Origin: Sabethes cyaneus
Taxonomy: Eukaryota > Arthropoda > Insecta > Diptera > Culicidae
Direction: 5' to 3'
Assembly: GCF_943734655.1 (NCBI RefSeq)
Contig: NC_071353.1
Coordinates: 148,720,043 to 148,784,042 of the forward strand
Length of the DNA stretch: 64,000 bases
A program made the position numbers and the translations under genes. Below, piece by piece: positions 22,501 through 31,965 of this stretch. The notes below the pieces were generated by a model. That model had not been told where the DNA came from and did not search any database. It was given only the letters and a program-made list of their open reading frames with translations. The first letter of the stretch is position 1. Each line of letters starts with the position of its first letter.

Positions 22501-25500
22501 CTGCGATGGCTCGAACAAGTTTGAAGAATATCGTCACATACGAGATGCATGGGAGTTTGCTGAGGATTTTGCTCGATCGAAGCGGGAAAGGAAGGGCTTT
22601 CCTTAATGCCATATACCGTGCGTTCCGGTCTCGGTGATAAGCTGCAACTTAGCTGGAGTGAAATGGATGACGATGAAGTTGCGTTGACTGTGCAAACAGC
22701 TTTATGACACGGATGAGAGGCCGCTTGACCAGGTTCTGATGAACCGGAATTTGGATCCTCTAATACACTGGACGAAGGGCTAAATGCGCGGAAACGATCA
22801 ACGCTTTGATAATTTGGACAATGAACATACTTGCCATTAATGTAAAGTGACCAGATTTTTTTTGAACGAATGCGGGACATATTAAATGGCTTATTTGCTA
22901 AATCGGTTCGGTAGTAAAGATGGAATCATTTAGAAATTGGGTACTTCATTTTGGCGACAGCGGTGCTCCCAGTGGCCGTGGATGCTAGCTTTAGTAGCGT
23001 TGTGTAATTTGTAAACAGTTCTGCTCGGTATATTTTTTTTTCGCAGTTTTGCAGATAACGTGCTTTCGAGATATTCATCATGCAGGAGTAGGGGAATGTC
23101 CCCGGTTATGAAACAGGTTTTGTTTTTTGGCCATAGCTTTTAATCGGATCATCCAATTTTAAATCTTTTTGAAGCATTAAAAAGTTTAAACATATACCTA
23201 TCTTTTTGTCAAAGGAAGTATATGGTTTTTCTTTAAAACACAAAAGTTATAGCAAAAATTCAAAACATGGTTTTTTGTGGCTAAAGAAAAGTGTCCCCGG
23301 TTGTGAAACACCTCGGGAAATCTTTAGAAAAGAAAAGGAAATATAGAAATATCGAAGGAAAATCTAAAATTAAAATCATATATTCATGAAAAATACTAAA
23401 AATACAAAATCACTAATCAATTTCTGCGTTTAATCATCTAAATCTGAATCGCAATGAATGCATGTAAAAAAGCAAGCAATCGTATTGGCGCATTTCAAAT
23501 GCACTGACCTGTTACATGTGTTACAAGGAATTGAGTTTTTGCTAAACCTAAATGAATCCTGCTGCCATAAAAACTCATAATGCCGCAATTGAAGTAATGT
23601 ACGATCATTGAAGTATAAAATAATTGATTTCCTAGATGTTTCACAACCGGGGAGCTCGACTGTTTCATAACCGGGGCGGTGGCCATATTACAAAAAAATT
23701 ATATAATAATTTTTGAGTCAATTGTTTCACCTAAAATTTGTCTGTGTGATGAAATAGAGGTCCAAAACTTAGCTTATATGCCTTTACCTGAGCTTTTTTA
23801 TTCCGATTGGTACACAAAATAATCAATTGCAAAACATGCGAAAAAACTTTTTTGGGTGTTTTTTCAAGCACTTTTCCTACAAAGCTTTGTAAATGTTGAA
23901 GTTTAACCATTGTTTGCTCAAAAGTTATATTACTATGAGACTAGACGCTGGTAGTAACTTGACTGCACTAGGATAAAAAAACATTAAAAATTACAGGTGT
24001 TTCACAATCGGGGCCGTTTCACAACAGGGGACAATCCCCTAATTGTAATTGTGTGCGGTCATCTGCAGAATCCATCAGCGTCGGCTCGTGAGCTGCGGAA
24101 CTAGCTTCCAGCATCCTAAAAGAGTCGTGGTGTGAGTAATTGAGGGTTGCAAGGAAACTCTCATGGCTGTCCGCAATCTGCAGGCCAGACGTTTGAATTG
24201 AACTCTTGATCGTCAACTGCGGTTGAGGTGACGAAACCAGTAGAATCGAGGGCGAAAATGAAGTAGAAAAGAAAAAGTAATGCAAAATTTTCATCCCAGT
24301 GCACCACTAGGCCTCACGGGCAGCTGATTCCTCAGGAATTATTTAACTGGCGAGTAAGCTTAGCAGAAAGACGTTGTGAGTATGTGCATGCGCGAGTGTT
24401 TGGGTAGCAGAATGTCTGCACACAGTACCGACGGCTGTTTCTTTTATGCCTGCCTGTGCGGCGTAAGCGTTGAATGCTATGTTTCTCATACTCTTTCGCG
24501 TGTGTAGGCATGGTTGACTTCTCGCTCGATTAGCAACATTGGACGAAACGCGATACAATAAGCATCAGAGAAGACCGATTTCAGCCAAACGCGGTAGGGT
24601 TTGTAGCAGATTTTAGATTGGTTTTGGGGATGGGTTCGTGATAAAAGGTCATGACTTGGCAAGGGATCTGTTTCATTGGCATCCGTGTGAATACCACTGT
24701 TTTGTGATGGATAAGAATTCGGATATACACAGGGGGGTGGGTGCCTTACTAAGTCGCAGTTTCAGCATGCATGCTACAATGGACAATGGACTTCAGATCA
24801 TCTTAAAAGATTGCACCAAATTGTCCTCGGGTTCGTGCAGTATTGAAATACTGGAGGATAATGAAGTGAAAGCTGAAGATGAAAAGAACAGTCACCAGTG
24901 ACATTGGTCAGATGAGGAGTTCGAGGTGCCGGCAGGTCGGGGCCGTGACTGGGGAGCGTGGGCGCCGTCTGACGAGCGGTGTCAGCAGTAGGTTTTTTCC
25001 TGCAATGTAACATAACTTCCTATGTTTCATCCCTAGAAACTGTTTCGATTAAAAAATTAATCAATGCGGGACACTTTTCGGGACGCTTAGTAATCCGGGA
25101 CAGGCCATCCAAAACCCCTTCACCAGTCCCACACACAGGGCCGGGACGACTGACGAACGCTGGCTGCAGTTGCGCGACTGTGGCGTGGGGTTTAAGGGTT
25201 TCCATAATGCCACCTGCGGCGCGTCGCGGTGAAGATTCAATGATGCTTCCTGGATTTGTAAGACTGCAGTTTGACAGCGGTACAACGGATGACAGTGTAA
25301 ATCCAGCTAGAGGAATCGGATGACGGAGAGCTAAAACATGCCCTGATGTGCATGAATCTGGATCACCAAGTAGGTTAGGTGACGTGCTAAAAGCGGAAGA
25401 GGGTTCAACGCTTTAATACTTTGAGGTGTGTCTATACTTGCCGTTAAAGGCAGAGTTTAGAGAACTTCTAGAATTTAGACTCCAGAGTCCTAACGTTCCC

Positions 25501-27303
25501 TTCGTTGTCCTCGGGGGAAGTCGTTGCCGTCTGGTTGTGGGAAACTCATCACAGAGGGAAAGACTATTGTTGCAAATATAGTTGCCTTTGGAAGCAAGGT
25601 GGAAATAACCGCCAATCCGCTATCAACCGCAGGACCGAGACGACTATACTGAACGCTGGCAGGGACTGGGTTGGTGACGCTTTCTACGGTGAGTGTCGTC
25701 TATTGCAGCATTACTTCCGGCGATCCCAGCAAACCACAAATCGTATAATAATGTCTGAAAATCATCTTAAATATCGCTAAACAAACTCGAAATCGTACAT
25801 AAAGTTTAATAAAGCGCACCCTAGTTTACATTTATTCGTACAAAATGATAGTAACTGATTCACATACGATTTTCGTCACAAAATTGTATAGCATTATGGA
25901 ACTAATCATGTTGAGTCGAATTCCATCGTATACGATAAGTATAAGTATATAAATACTTATGAATGTGAATTGTTTTCATATAATTTTCAGTACGTATATC
26001 GCCTCCAAAACAGTACGCATATGCCGGTTTCGTGCATCGAATGCGATTCTTCTAGATATATATCGGTACATATATCATATTTGTTACTTTGATATACGTA
26101 CGAAAATGTTTGCTGGGATGTAATCAACATTGGCGTTTGACACACTGCTGGAGACTTTCAAAAATTTTTCGTAGAAAAATCTTTGAATTCATGAAATACA
26201 ATGCCTTCAGACCAAGTTTGAACGAAATAAAAGTCATGCTGCTGATGTCTGCGCTTTTTCCTACCAGTTTAACAACTTCTGGTTCTATGGTCAGCTCCAG
26301 ATTCGCTCGTACCATGGCTGAAATTTGTTCATTTGTTACATCCGGACGAATGCGAGATAGATAGAGCCAAATTTTTTTTTGCCGCATTCCCAATTACTGG
26401 AACGGACACTATATTCTGTGTCGAAAACTGTAGAACAACATGAGCGCTGGCGCTCAAACTGATGCGGCATACATCGGTCTGAAAGCAGCTTTTTACCGAG
26501 TTGATCACGGAACAGTTTAAACCAAGCTTGAAAAACTAAGAATCTTCCCAACTTTTGTGGAATGCTTCAGATCCTACCTGATGAACCTCGCACTTTGTGT
26601 GAAAATCGGATTAGACTTCGGCTTTCAGTACAGTTTACGGATCGTCTCAGGACAGGAGCACCACAAGGTAGTAATTTAGGATCACTGTTCTTTACGTTGT
26701 TCATTTTTTATGTATCACTGCTACTTCCGGAAATTCCGAAACCTCTAAGCAAATGCATTAAAATATTCAAGTCGAAACACTTTGCTCTTCAGCGTAGATA
26801 GCTTTTCTCCTAATGTTATTATTATTTTTTATCCATTAAGACCCTAGAATAGGTCAGAGAAAATTTCAATACAATAAACAATTTTCCTCCGCATGTTACT
26901 TCCACAGAAAATGCTGCAAATTTTCCTCGGCCACTTCCCGGCGGGCTCTTCGCTGAAGCAGGTCCAGCACTACGCCCAAATGATTCAGGATGGGCTCTTC
27001 CGGCAGTACGATTACGGTGACCCGAAGTTAAACGGACGGTTTTACGGTAGCAGCGCGGTTCCGGAGTATAATCTCTCACGAGTTACGGCTTCGGTGCGAA
27101 CCTACTTCGGCTATAATGATAACACGATCAACTATCGAAACGTTAAACGGTTGGAGCAGATGCTGCCGAACCTGGCCGGAAGCTACCCGGTGCCGGATCA
27201 GCTGTTTACGCACTTTGATTTCATACTCGGTAACAATGTGCGCGAAGTGCTGTACGAGGAGGTGCTGCAAAGGGTGATGGATGCCGAGAATGGTTTGATT
27301 TGA
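10550..27303 (+). CDS. Secreted acid-lipase-family lipase (alpha/beta hydrolase)
   Basis: Three exons: 10550-10651, 10711-11424 and 26908-27303, all joined in phase 0, giving 403 residues, the usual length for insect gastric/lysosomal acid lipases. Donors are GTG|GTAAGT and CTCG|GTATGA; acceptors are TTTCACCAG and CTTCCACAG. Residues 1-20 look like a signal peptide. GYPLEEYQVHTEDGYLL is the AB-hydrolase-associated lipase start. HSLFSTSADW and GYDIWMGNARGNRYSR are family hallmarks. GFSQG places the nucleophile at Ser170. Asp343 (YND) and His374 (THFDF) complete a plausible triad, both in exon 3. Relatives hydrolyse triglycerides or cholesteryl esters in gut or lysosome; substrate is unknown here. 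The start at 10550 is preferred over an upstream in-frame ATG because of the signal peptide. The second intron is 15.5 kb and full of transposons. Confidence 0.9.
11425..12197. other. Start of lipase intron 2
   Basis: AT-rich intron sequence without recognisable coding motifs. A short CTGAT/TGATC microsatellite lies near 11880-11900. Lysine-rich text before 12198 may belong to the Penelope-like relic. Confidence 0.4.
12198..12400 (+). mobile_element. Penelope-like element relic (GIY-YIG endonuclease)
   Basis: One frame from about 12200 reads GVYEISCLRCKKVY followed by GQTRTNLETRTKEHL, the GIY-YIG core with the cysteine pair and the GQT-R-KEH pattern of Penelope-like endonucleases. The frame stops soon after. 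No reverse transcriptase of the family is evident upstream. Nonfunctional fragment inside the lipase intron. Confidence 0.7.
12600..13960 (-). mobile_element. CR1-like LINE fragment (endonuclease to start of RT)
   Basis: On the minus strand the endonuclease end reads KLSDRLLFICGSYIPPDRVR and EEIVILGAFNLPDI (about 13900-13720). A degenerate linker follows, then the RT start FPIHKKGSKRDVDNYQGI near 12985-12930. These match the intact counterparts at 44200-44380. Several frameshifts and stops are present. Confidence 0.75.
14092..14352 (-). pseudogene. Anonymous minus-strand frame, perhaps CR1 linker
   Basis: An 86-codon frame between two CR1 fragments. It carries no motif I can name. Position suggests linker sequence of a CR1 element, but this is inference. 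Confidence 0.3.
14545..15023 (-). mobile_element. CR1-like RT core fragment
   Basis: Minus-strand motifs in order: DRRLSVKIGD, GIPQGSHLGPLIFLLYFEDV and VIFADDLKIF (the catalytic ADD), then the thumb region NRMSLNSNKCYVITLTR. The 5' side joins a 65-bp RTE tail at 15024. A frame change lies near 14880. Confidence 0.8.
15024..15088 (-). mobile_element. RTE 3' tail, 65 bp
   Basis: On the minus strand it matches the 3' end of the element ending at 8280 almost base for base, from CAACCGAGTTACATGGAG to GGCAAGCCACCTAAGT. It is sandwiched between two CR1 fragments. Confidence 0.85.
15089..15310 (-). mobile_element. CR1-like C-terminal fragment
   Basis: Minus strand reads QHISYIVAKASRSLGLIMR and YCALVRWTLEYCSAAWNP, matching the C-terminal part of the CR1 copy at 44450-44650. 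On this strand it precedes the RT core, so the order is not that of a single element. Confidence 0.75.
15645..15965. repeat. Minisatellite, about 3.4 copies of a 93-99 bp unit
   Basis: Diverged units start near 15645, 15741, 15834 and 15933. Each carries TTAAACCTAG..CAATTTGATGTCTGTG, then TTGGGAAGT..GCC, then GTGACAA and CCAACAGATTTC. Minus-strand short frames here show the same repeat and are not genes. Confidence 0.75.
15966..16384. other. Anonymous intron sequence
   Basis: AT-rich. A run around 16220-16320 repeats GCATGT/ACATGC words. Nothing else recognised. Confidence 0.4.
16385..17862 (-). mobile_element. CR1-like LINE, 3' part of a split copy
   Basis: Minus strand begins in the endonuclease (EYFLACSDESFDVIVLTETW near 17860-17800), continues through APSLGYTLYLCMLYLPPDRTRD (in two frames, 17660-17590) to ELVVLGDFNFPTLKWQ, and reaches the RT (FPVHKKGDKKDIDNYRGI near 16930; AAFDKLNHEIAIAKLD; SGIPQGSLLGPLIF near 16640). 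A deletion joins the RT start to the YTDLSAAF motif. Its upstream part lies at 22326-22900, separated by the element at 17863-22325. Confidence 0.85.
18446..18570. mobile_element. Hairpin MITE, 125 bp, TA target duplication
   Basis: Nearly perfect palindrome: GGGTAACCAACCTATTTTGG at the left and CCAAAATACGTTGGTTACCC at the right, with a short T-rich loop near 18505-18515. Flanked by TA on both sides, as in Tc1/mariner-related MITEs. Confidence 0.85.
18600..19400. other. Interior of the 4.46-kb element, left part
   Basis: Noncoding by appearance. It includes purine-rich text at 18940-19080 and GC-rich text at 19195-19380. No transposase, reverse transcriptase or other domain could be read. 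Confidence 0.4.
19408..21652. mobile_element. Foldback element with long inverted arms
   Basis: Ends are CCCAAGAAAC and GTTTGTTGGG, flanked by TC on both sides (19406-19407, 21653-21654). The left arm, about 19408-20131, pairs with about 20648-21390; for example the ATTCAGC..TGGCTGAAT region and the GACGCGTTC/GAACGCGTC region mirror each other. The central loop is about 516 bp. The right side carries an extra copy of the terminal sequence beyond 21390. GCTGAATAA/TTATTCAGC words recur throughout. No protein is encoded. Confidence 0.85.
20300..20460. repeat. Two tandem copies of about 75 bp in the foldback loop
   Basis: AATGAAAGC..GCCACTTTAACACC..TTAAGCA occurs twice (from about 20308 and 20387), each followed by a purine-rich stretch ending in CGGTT or CAGTTT. 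Confidence 0.6.
21660..22200. other. Interior of the 4.46-kb element, right part
   Basis: GC-balanced noncoding sequence with no recognised domain; it might be remains of another transposon. Confidence 0.35.
22326..22900 (-). mobile_element. CR1-like LINE, 5' part of the split copy
   Basis: Minus strand from about 22880: KKIWSLYINGKYVHC, a proline- and serine-rich ORF1 end, then LQLYYQNAGGMNTA at the start of the endonuclease, directly abutting the 4.46-kb insertion. It continues at 17862. The same order (GKYTFVNIHP..., then VYYQNVGGMN) is present in the better copy at 43540-43940. Confidence 0.8.
23091..24039. mobile_element. 949-bp nonautonomous DNA element with TA duplication and iterated end motif
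   Basis: Ends GGGGAATGTCCCCGGTTATG and, read inward, GGGGATTGTCCCCTGTTGTG, flanked by TA (23089-23090, 24040-24041). Six copies of a 15-bp motif close to GTTTCACAACCGGGG lie near 23100, 23293, 23639, 23661, 23999 and 24016, facing inward from both ends and in the middle. No coding capacity. Confidence 0.85.
24060..24800. other. Intron sequence, possibly degraded CR1 5' region
   Basis: No domain is readable with confidence. The serine-rich minus frame at 24294-24019 could be CR1 ORF1 but has no diagnostic motif. Confidence 0.3.
24900..25724 (-). mobile_element. CR1-like ORF1 region fragment
   Basis: The stretch at 25385-25450 parallels 22765-22830 (AACGCTTT.ATA.TTTG, then ATACTTGCC.TTAA), and the text around 25080-25200 resembles the ORF1 end/5' part of the copy at 22326-22900. 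Frames are broken throughout. It ends at the MITE at 25725. Confidence 0.55.
25725..26117. mobile_element. MITE, 393 bp, CCCAGCAAAC ends, AT duplication
   Basis: Left end CCCAGCAAAC, right end GTTTGCTGGG, perfect inverted ends. AT flanks both sides (25723-25724, 26118-26119). The interior is AT-rich and rich in TACGTATA-like words. It interrupts CR1 ORF1 sequence. Confidence 0.85.
26118..26395 (-). mobile_element. CR1-like ORF1 fragment
   Basis: Minus strand reads KKIWLYLSRIRPDVTNEQIS, VRANLELTIEPEVVKLVGK and MTFISFKLGL, the conserved ORF1 domain also seen at 43155-43300 in the other CR1 copy. Confidence 0.75.
26450..26740 (+). mobile_element. CR1-like RT fragment
   Basis: Plus-strand pieces AFYRVDH, LEKLRIFPTFVECFRSYL and, after frame changes, RTGAPQGSNLGSLFFTLFI correspond to the RT region between the AFDKLNH and PQGS motifs. 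It lies just before the last lipase exon. Confidence 0.7.
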
Positions 27304-27509
27304 AGCGGTGTTTCGGATTTTACACTAACTGAGGTAATCATCTAGCTTATTTCACCTAATCAATTTTGAATTGTCACTACCCTAAAGTGCCACTGACCAC
27401 TTTTACTGGTTAAAAAACAAACCTCCTGCCACTTTCCGTTTGAACTTGAAAGAGGTGTGTTGGACGGGGAATATAAACAAAAGTTTTAGTCTTTATATTT
27501 TTCTGAAAT

Positions 27510-27515
27510 TTTATT
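27510..27515 (-). promoter_or_regulatory. Polyadenylation signal of the zinc-finger gene
   Basis: AATAAA on the minus strand about 100 bases past the stop codon of the zinc-finger gene. The 3' end of the convergent lipase gene lies only about 200 bp away. Confidence 0.6.
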
Positions 27516-27616
27516 AAAAAGTACCTAAACTTAACCTTCCTACCGAATTGGCTGACGACAAATACTGGATTATTATGTGCATTAACGCATACAGATTTCT
27601 CAACTGATCGTCCCGA

Positions 27617-28640
27617 TCAGTGAACGGCCATATGCCGTTTCATAACGTAGTAACTCAGAAACGTCTTACCACAGATCGTACACCGATGCTCGTCCACGTG
27701 GTACCGGATGTGACGCATCAGATGGGCATTCGTTACGAACCCCTTATCGCAGATGTTACATTTGTGCGGCTTATCACCGGTGTGCACAGCAACCGTGTGA
27801 TAATGCAGGAAAGCCTTCTTCACAAATTCCTTCCCGCAAATCTCGCACTTGAAAATCCCGTGTCCGGTGTGCAACCGCCGATGCAGTTTAAAATAGTACT
27901 TACTATTCAGATTCTTCCCACAGGTCTCGCACTTAAAGGGTTCCTCACCGAGATGAACCTTTCCGTGCTCGCTAAGATCCTGTTTCGACCCGCACAGCTT
28001 GCCGCAAATATCGCACCGGTGCGGGTGCATGTCGGCATGTTTGAACTCATGCGCCTTGAGAGTCACCTTCGAAAAGTAACTTTTACTACACACCTTACAC
28101 TTAAACGACCGCTCACCGGAATGGGTGGTCTTGTGCTGGCGTAGCGTATCCCGCCGACCAAAAGTTTTACCGCATTCCTCACATTTGTACGGCCGCTCGC
28201 CGGTGTGCGTCCGTAGGTGGCCCGGCATGGCACTCCGATCGTTGAACTCCTTACCACAGATTTCACACTTGAACGGTCGTTCCAGCGAATGAATTAACTT
28301 GTGCCGTTTAAGGTTCGTCGATCGGACGAACGTTTTGTCACAATCGGTACACTTGAAGGGCCGTTCGCCGGTGTGCGAACGCAGGTGCCGCTTCATGCTG
28401 GTCCGATACTTGAACCCTTTTCCGCAGATCTCGCACTCGTGGGCCCATTTGTCGTCTGTTTGTTGTTCTGGGTCCGCTGGGTCAACGTCAGGTGGGGGCG
28501 ATTCTTCCGGATCTGTTAGGCTAAAAAAAAAGAAATAAGATAATTTATTGGTATTTAAAAGCGAGCGTGAATGGGACTTACCTTGCCGGTTCAACTTTAA
28601 TACTAGTTTCCAAATTAACAACGGGCTCGTTCGTAGCCAT
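27617..28640 (-). CDS. C2H2 zinc-finger protein, ten fingers
   Basis: Two exons, 28640-28582 and 28520-27617, joined across a 61-bp intron (donor AG|GTAAGT, acceptor TTTTTTTTTAG) give 320 residues. The start is the ATG at 28640; the longer open frame through the intron is not used because the splice signals are strong. Residues 1-45 are acidic and include IKVEP, a sumoylation-type motif. From residue 49 ten C2H2 fingers run to the C-terminus with TGERPFKC-type linkers; fingers 6 and 7 have unusual cores (KLCGSKQDL, KNLNSKYYF) and finger 8 has an HX4H ending. Such tandem arrays bind DNA in the nucleus. There is no ZAD domain, so it is not of the large insect ZAD family. Target and orthologue are unknown. 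Confidence 0.93.
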
Positions 28641-28859
28641 TTAAATATTAAATTCCGGTCAAAACAAACGAGAAACAATGTTTTGATTTCGAATCGCAAA
28701 TCGCCCAATCACAGAAGACACAGGACGATGACACTAATGTGACAGACAAAATTTGACAGATTCAACTCCATCAGGGATGCCAGATATTTGATAAAACGAT
28801 AGTTAGACTGGCCGAAAATTTAAAAAGCACTCGAAAAATAATTTCTTGTTGGAATTTAG

Positions 28860-29822
28860 TAGAGAGCTGTGGAGTACGGTTGATTTGGACCGGGTTGCAG
28901 AAAATGTGTTATTTTTCTAAGATGTGCTGCTGTCCCAGGTCCCGATATCGAATAGATCCAGCGAGACATCGGACAGCTGTAGACTAGCTAAAAGAGCCGC
29001 TGCAAAAGACTGATTTCCGGCAGAATTCTACAAAAATGATAAGGAACCTAATTCACGGTATCAATCTTGTCCCCGCACTGTGCAGCACTTCAGCTGCATT
29101 GCCGATATTTGATTGAGGATACCGTGATGTATTACGGTATCATGGTGCCATCCCGGCCCTGCGTGTGGATGTAGCGAGAGAGGCTTCCAAAACTCCCTTC
29201 CAAACAAGCGCACTGCCGCCAATTTTGACCCCGCCGTTGATTCGTCTACCGTGTTTTGCTCATCACCCAACCGGTTATCGAACAGTACTATCAGAATGTA
29301 GGCGGAATGAATGCAAGCGTCAACGACTATCTGCTAGCGTGTGTCGATAGTTTATACGATATAATAGTTTTAGCTGAAACTTGGCTTGATGAACGAACAT
29401 CCTCCGCACGAATCTTCGGACCAACGAGAAGCAGCTTTTCAATAGCAGTTCATCGTCAACGCATGACCTCTGGAACACAACGATTGGTTACCTGTTGAGC
29501 AAGTTTGGGTGACTATAAAGTTATCTGATCGCTCTTTATACCTGTGTGCCGTCTATTCCCCACCGTATTGGGTAAGGGACGCCGTTCCCAAGGCTCGTAT
29601 GGCAACGATCTGCGCTTCTGACGATATGCTCTTCCCGGGATTAATTGGTGTGAACGCGGCAACAGCTATCTGTTCGTCGACTTCAATTTTTCAGCTCTCC
29701 CCACGATCACCACTGAGTTGTTCGATTCATTTCGCCTTAAATCCGGAAAAAAAGGCTGCCTTGAGGAGGTACTCAAGGTATAAAACTCAATCACTGCGAA
29801 ACCACTATCTGGCTCGCAACAA
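28860..29822 (+). mobile_element. CR1-like LINE fragment, endonuclease part
   Basis: Plus strand: EQYYQNVGGMNASVNDYLLA and SLYDIIVLAETWLDERT near 29280-29400, then SDRSLYLCAVYSPPYWVRD near 29525, with deletions and frameshifts. It continues at 30128 after a MITE. The 5' limit is uncertain. Confidence 0.8.
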
Positions 29823-30127
29823 CCCAGGTAACCAATTTCTAATGCAATTTAAATGCAAGCCAATAAGCATTTAAGTTGCCCTAAATGCTACTTAAAAGCT
29901 ATTTTGGCAAAATAAGCGGCTACTTTGCTGCTAGCCCTCTTATGGTGCTGACAATGCTTATTTGCAGCTTGTTACCGACAAGAAGAATTTAAACAGAATT
30001 GTGGATGCCAATTTACAACAGTTATGCACTCAGAAGGCTGATAAACAGCAACCTGCAGTATAAAACGCCAGGGATGCTAATAAACGCTTGATTTACTGCT
30101 TATACTAATGCTTATTGGTTACCTGGG
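29823..30127. mobile_element. MITE, 305 bp, CCCAGGTAACCAA ends, AA duplication
   Basis: Perfect 13-bp inverted ends CCCAGGTAACCAA/TTGGTTACCTGGG, flanked by AA on both sides. A related truncated copy lies in inverse orientation at 33252-33483. Confidence 0.9.
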
Positions 30128-30625
30128 AAGCCCTGCAAACGGAAAGACGACGACCTTCCGTCAGTCATGTTCTTTGGAAACGACACTGCGACCAAATTGG
30201 ATATGGTTTGTCAACTGTTCTCGCACAAAATTCTCCAGCGTCTTTGTCGATGAAAGTCTGTTCGAAACAGAAGTATGTACTGTGGTAGACAGCATTTTAA
30301 ATCTCGGCGATTCTCTCTCTAGCATGACTGTTGACGTTTCTATGATCAAGCGGGTCGCTTTGATGTTAAAAAGCTCAACTTTCAGTGGATCGGATGGCAT
30401 ATCTTCAATCTTTCTGAAGAACTGTATCGACACCTTGGTTGCTCCAAGCCGACGCGTATGTATCGTCCATACATCGTCGACGAGCAACACGGATTCATGC
30501 ACGCAACGTCCACCAATTTTCTAACACACTATTCACTACGTAACGACCATTCCGCCGCTTCCGACAAGCTGAATCATCAAATTGCTGTCGCACAACTGGA
30601 CAAATTGGGCACTGGAGGACCGCTG
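30128..30625 (+). mobile_element. CR1-like LINE fragment, RT start
   Basis: The continuation of the copy at 28860-29822: linker text, YIVDEQHGFMHATSTNFLTH and SDKLNHQIAVAQLDKLGTGG near 30535-30620. It is cut at about 30625 by a 5'-truncated RTE insertion. Confidence 0.75.
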
Positions 30626-31393
30626 CGGAGGCAATCTACTCCAGACTGAAAGCGGAGTCTCGGCGAATTGGGCTAAAAATATATGCGTCGAAAACCAAAT
30701 ACATGAAAGGAAGAGGCTCAAAGGAAACAAACGCGCGTCTTCCACGGACGGTAACCTTTGACATCGACGAACTAGAAGTGGTAGAGGAGTTCGTGTATTT
30801 GGGATCGCTGGTGACCGCGGACAACAACACTAGTAAGGAGATCCAGCGGCGCATCCAAGCGGGAAATCGGGCCTACTTTGCCCTTCGTAAAACGCTACGA
30901 TCAGGAAGCATACGCCACCGCACGAAGCTAACAATGTACAAAATCCTTATTAGACCGGCAGTTCTTTATGGGCTTGCAGTCATGACGCTGCTCACGGAGG
31001 ACATACGCGGCCTTGCCATCTTAGAGCGGAAAGTGCTGCGGACGATATTTGGCGGAGTACAAACTGAAAGCGGAGAGTGGCGGAGGCGTATGAATCACGA
31101 GCTACAGGCACTGCTTGGGGAGACTCCCATCGTACATCTAGCGAAAGTTAGCAGGCTACGGTGGGCCCGACACATCGTAAGGATGCCGGATGACAGTGCG
31201 ACGAAAACAGTCCTCTTTAACTACCCCACCGGTACCAGGAACAGGGGGGCACAACGTGTACGATGGCTCGACCAGGTCAAAAGCGATTTGCGACTTCTGA
31301 GACGACTAGGAAATTGGCGACAAGTGGCCCAAGACCGAGTTGAATGGAGACGAGTGCTTGAAACAGCACGAGCCACCCCGGCTCTATGCTGAA
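30626..31393 (+). mobile_element. RTE-like LINE, 3' end, 5'-truncated
   Basis: The C-terminal third of the RTE protein is open in one frame from 30703: EVVEEFVYLGSLVTAD, RRIQAGNRAYFALRKTL, IRPAVLYGL, LERKVLRTIFGGVQ, WARHIVRMPD and RVRWLDQVKSDL. The start matches 47824 onward in the longer copy. It ends with CCGGCTCTATGCTGAAGAAG. The sequence is well preserved, suggesting a fairly young insertion. Confidence 0.88.
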
Positions 31394-31429
31394 GAAGAAA
31401 AAGTTTGCCGGTAGCGTACGGGGCTACTG

Positions 31430-31965
31430 TACTTCACCGTCCAGCACGTGTTTGATGTTCCGGAGGAAGTAAGGATGCAGAAACTTTCAAAGTTTGTCAA
31501 GCGATCTGCTCATATGGCAAACGGAGTGCGCCGTTCGTGACTACCGGGACTGTAAACGGGCAGATCTACTTCTAGGAATGTCTACAAAAAGCGTCTGCTT
31601 CCTCTGTTGAAGCAACACGAGGGTCCTACGATCTTCTGGCCGGATCTGGCTTCGTGCCACTATTCAAAGGATGTCCTGGAGTGGTACGAAACTAACGGGG
31701 TCACTTTCGTACCCAGGACATGAATCCACCCAACGCACCGGAATTAAAGCCCTTCGAAAAATACTAGACTATTATCAAGCAGCCATTACGGAAGTATCCA
31801 AAGGTGGTCAAATCTGAGGAAGACATGAAGAAAAAGTGGGTTTTCGTACAGAAGAAGCTGCAGCGAAATGTTGAGAAAAAAAAGATCGAAGCAAACTGCG
31901 AAAAGAAGCGGACGTAAAAAAATTTCGACATTTTCCATATCTTTTTTTTTTTTTTTGATTAAATT
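31430..31965 (+). pseudogene. Tc1/mariner-type transposase relic
   Basis: Plus-strand frames read GVRRS and TTGTVNGQIYF, then LKQHEGPTIFWPDLASCHYS with the second catalytic Asp region, LEWYETNGVTFVP, and a shifted NPPNAPELKPFE..W piece with the third catalytic region, then a lysine-rich end. Stops and frameshifts make it nonfunctional. The N-terminal half is missing. Confidence 0.8.

Noticed and set aside
27620..28144. 174-codon plus-strand frame opposite the zinc-finger exon
   Set aside because: Antisense of the C2H2 array; no independent signal.
28582..28708. Longer 363-codon zinc-finger frame starting at 28708
   Set aside because: It runs through an intron with strong GTAAGT and T-run AG signals; splicing from the ATG at 28640 gives a better N-terminus.
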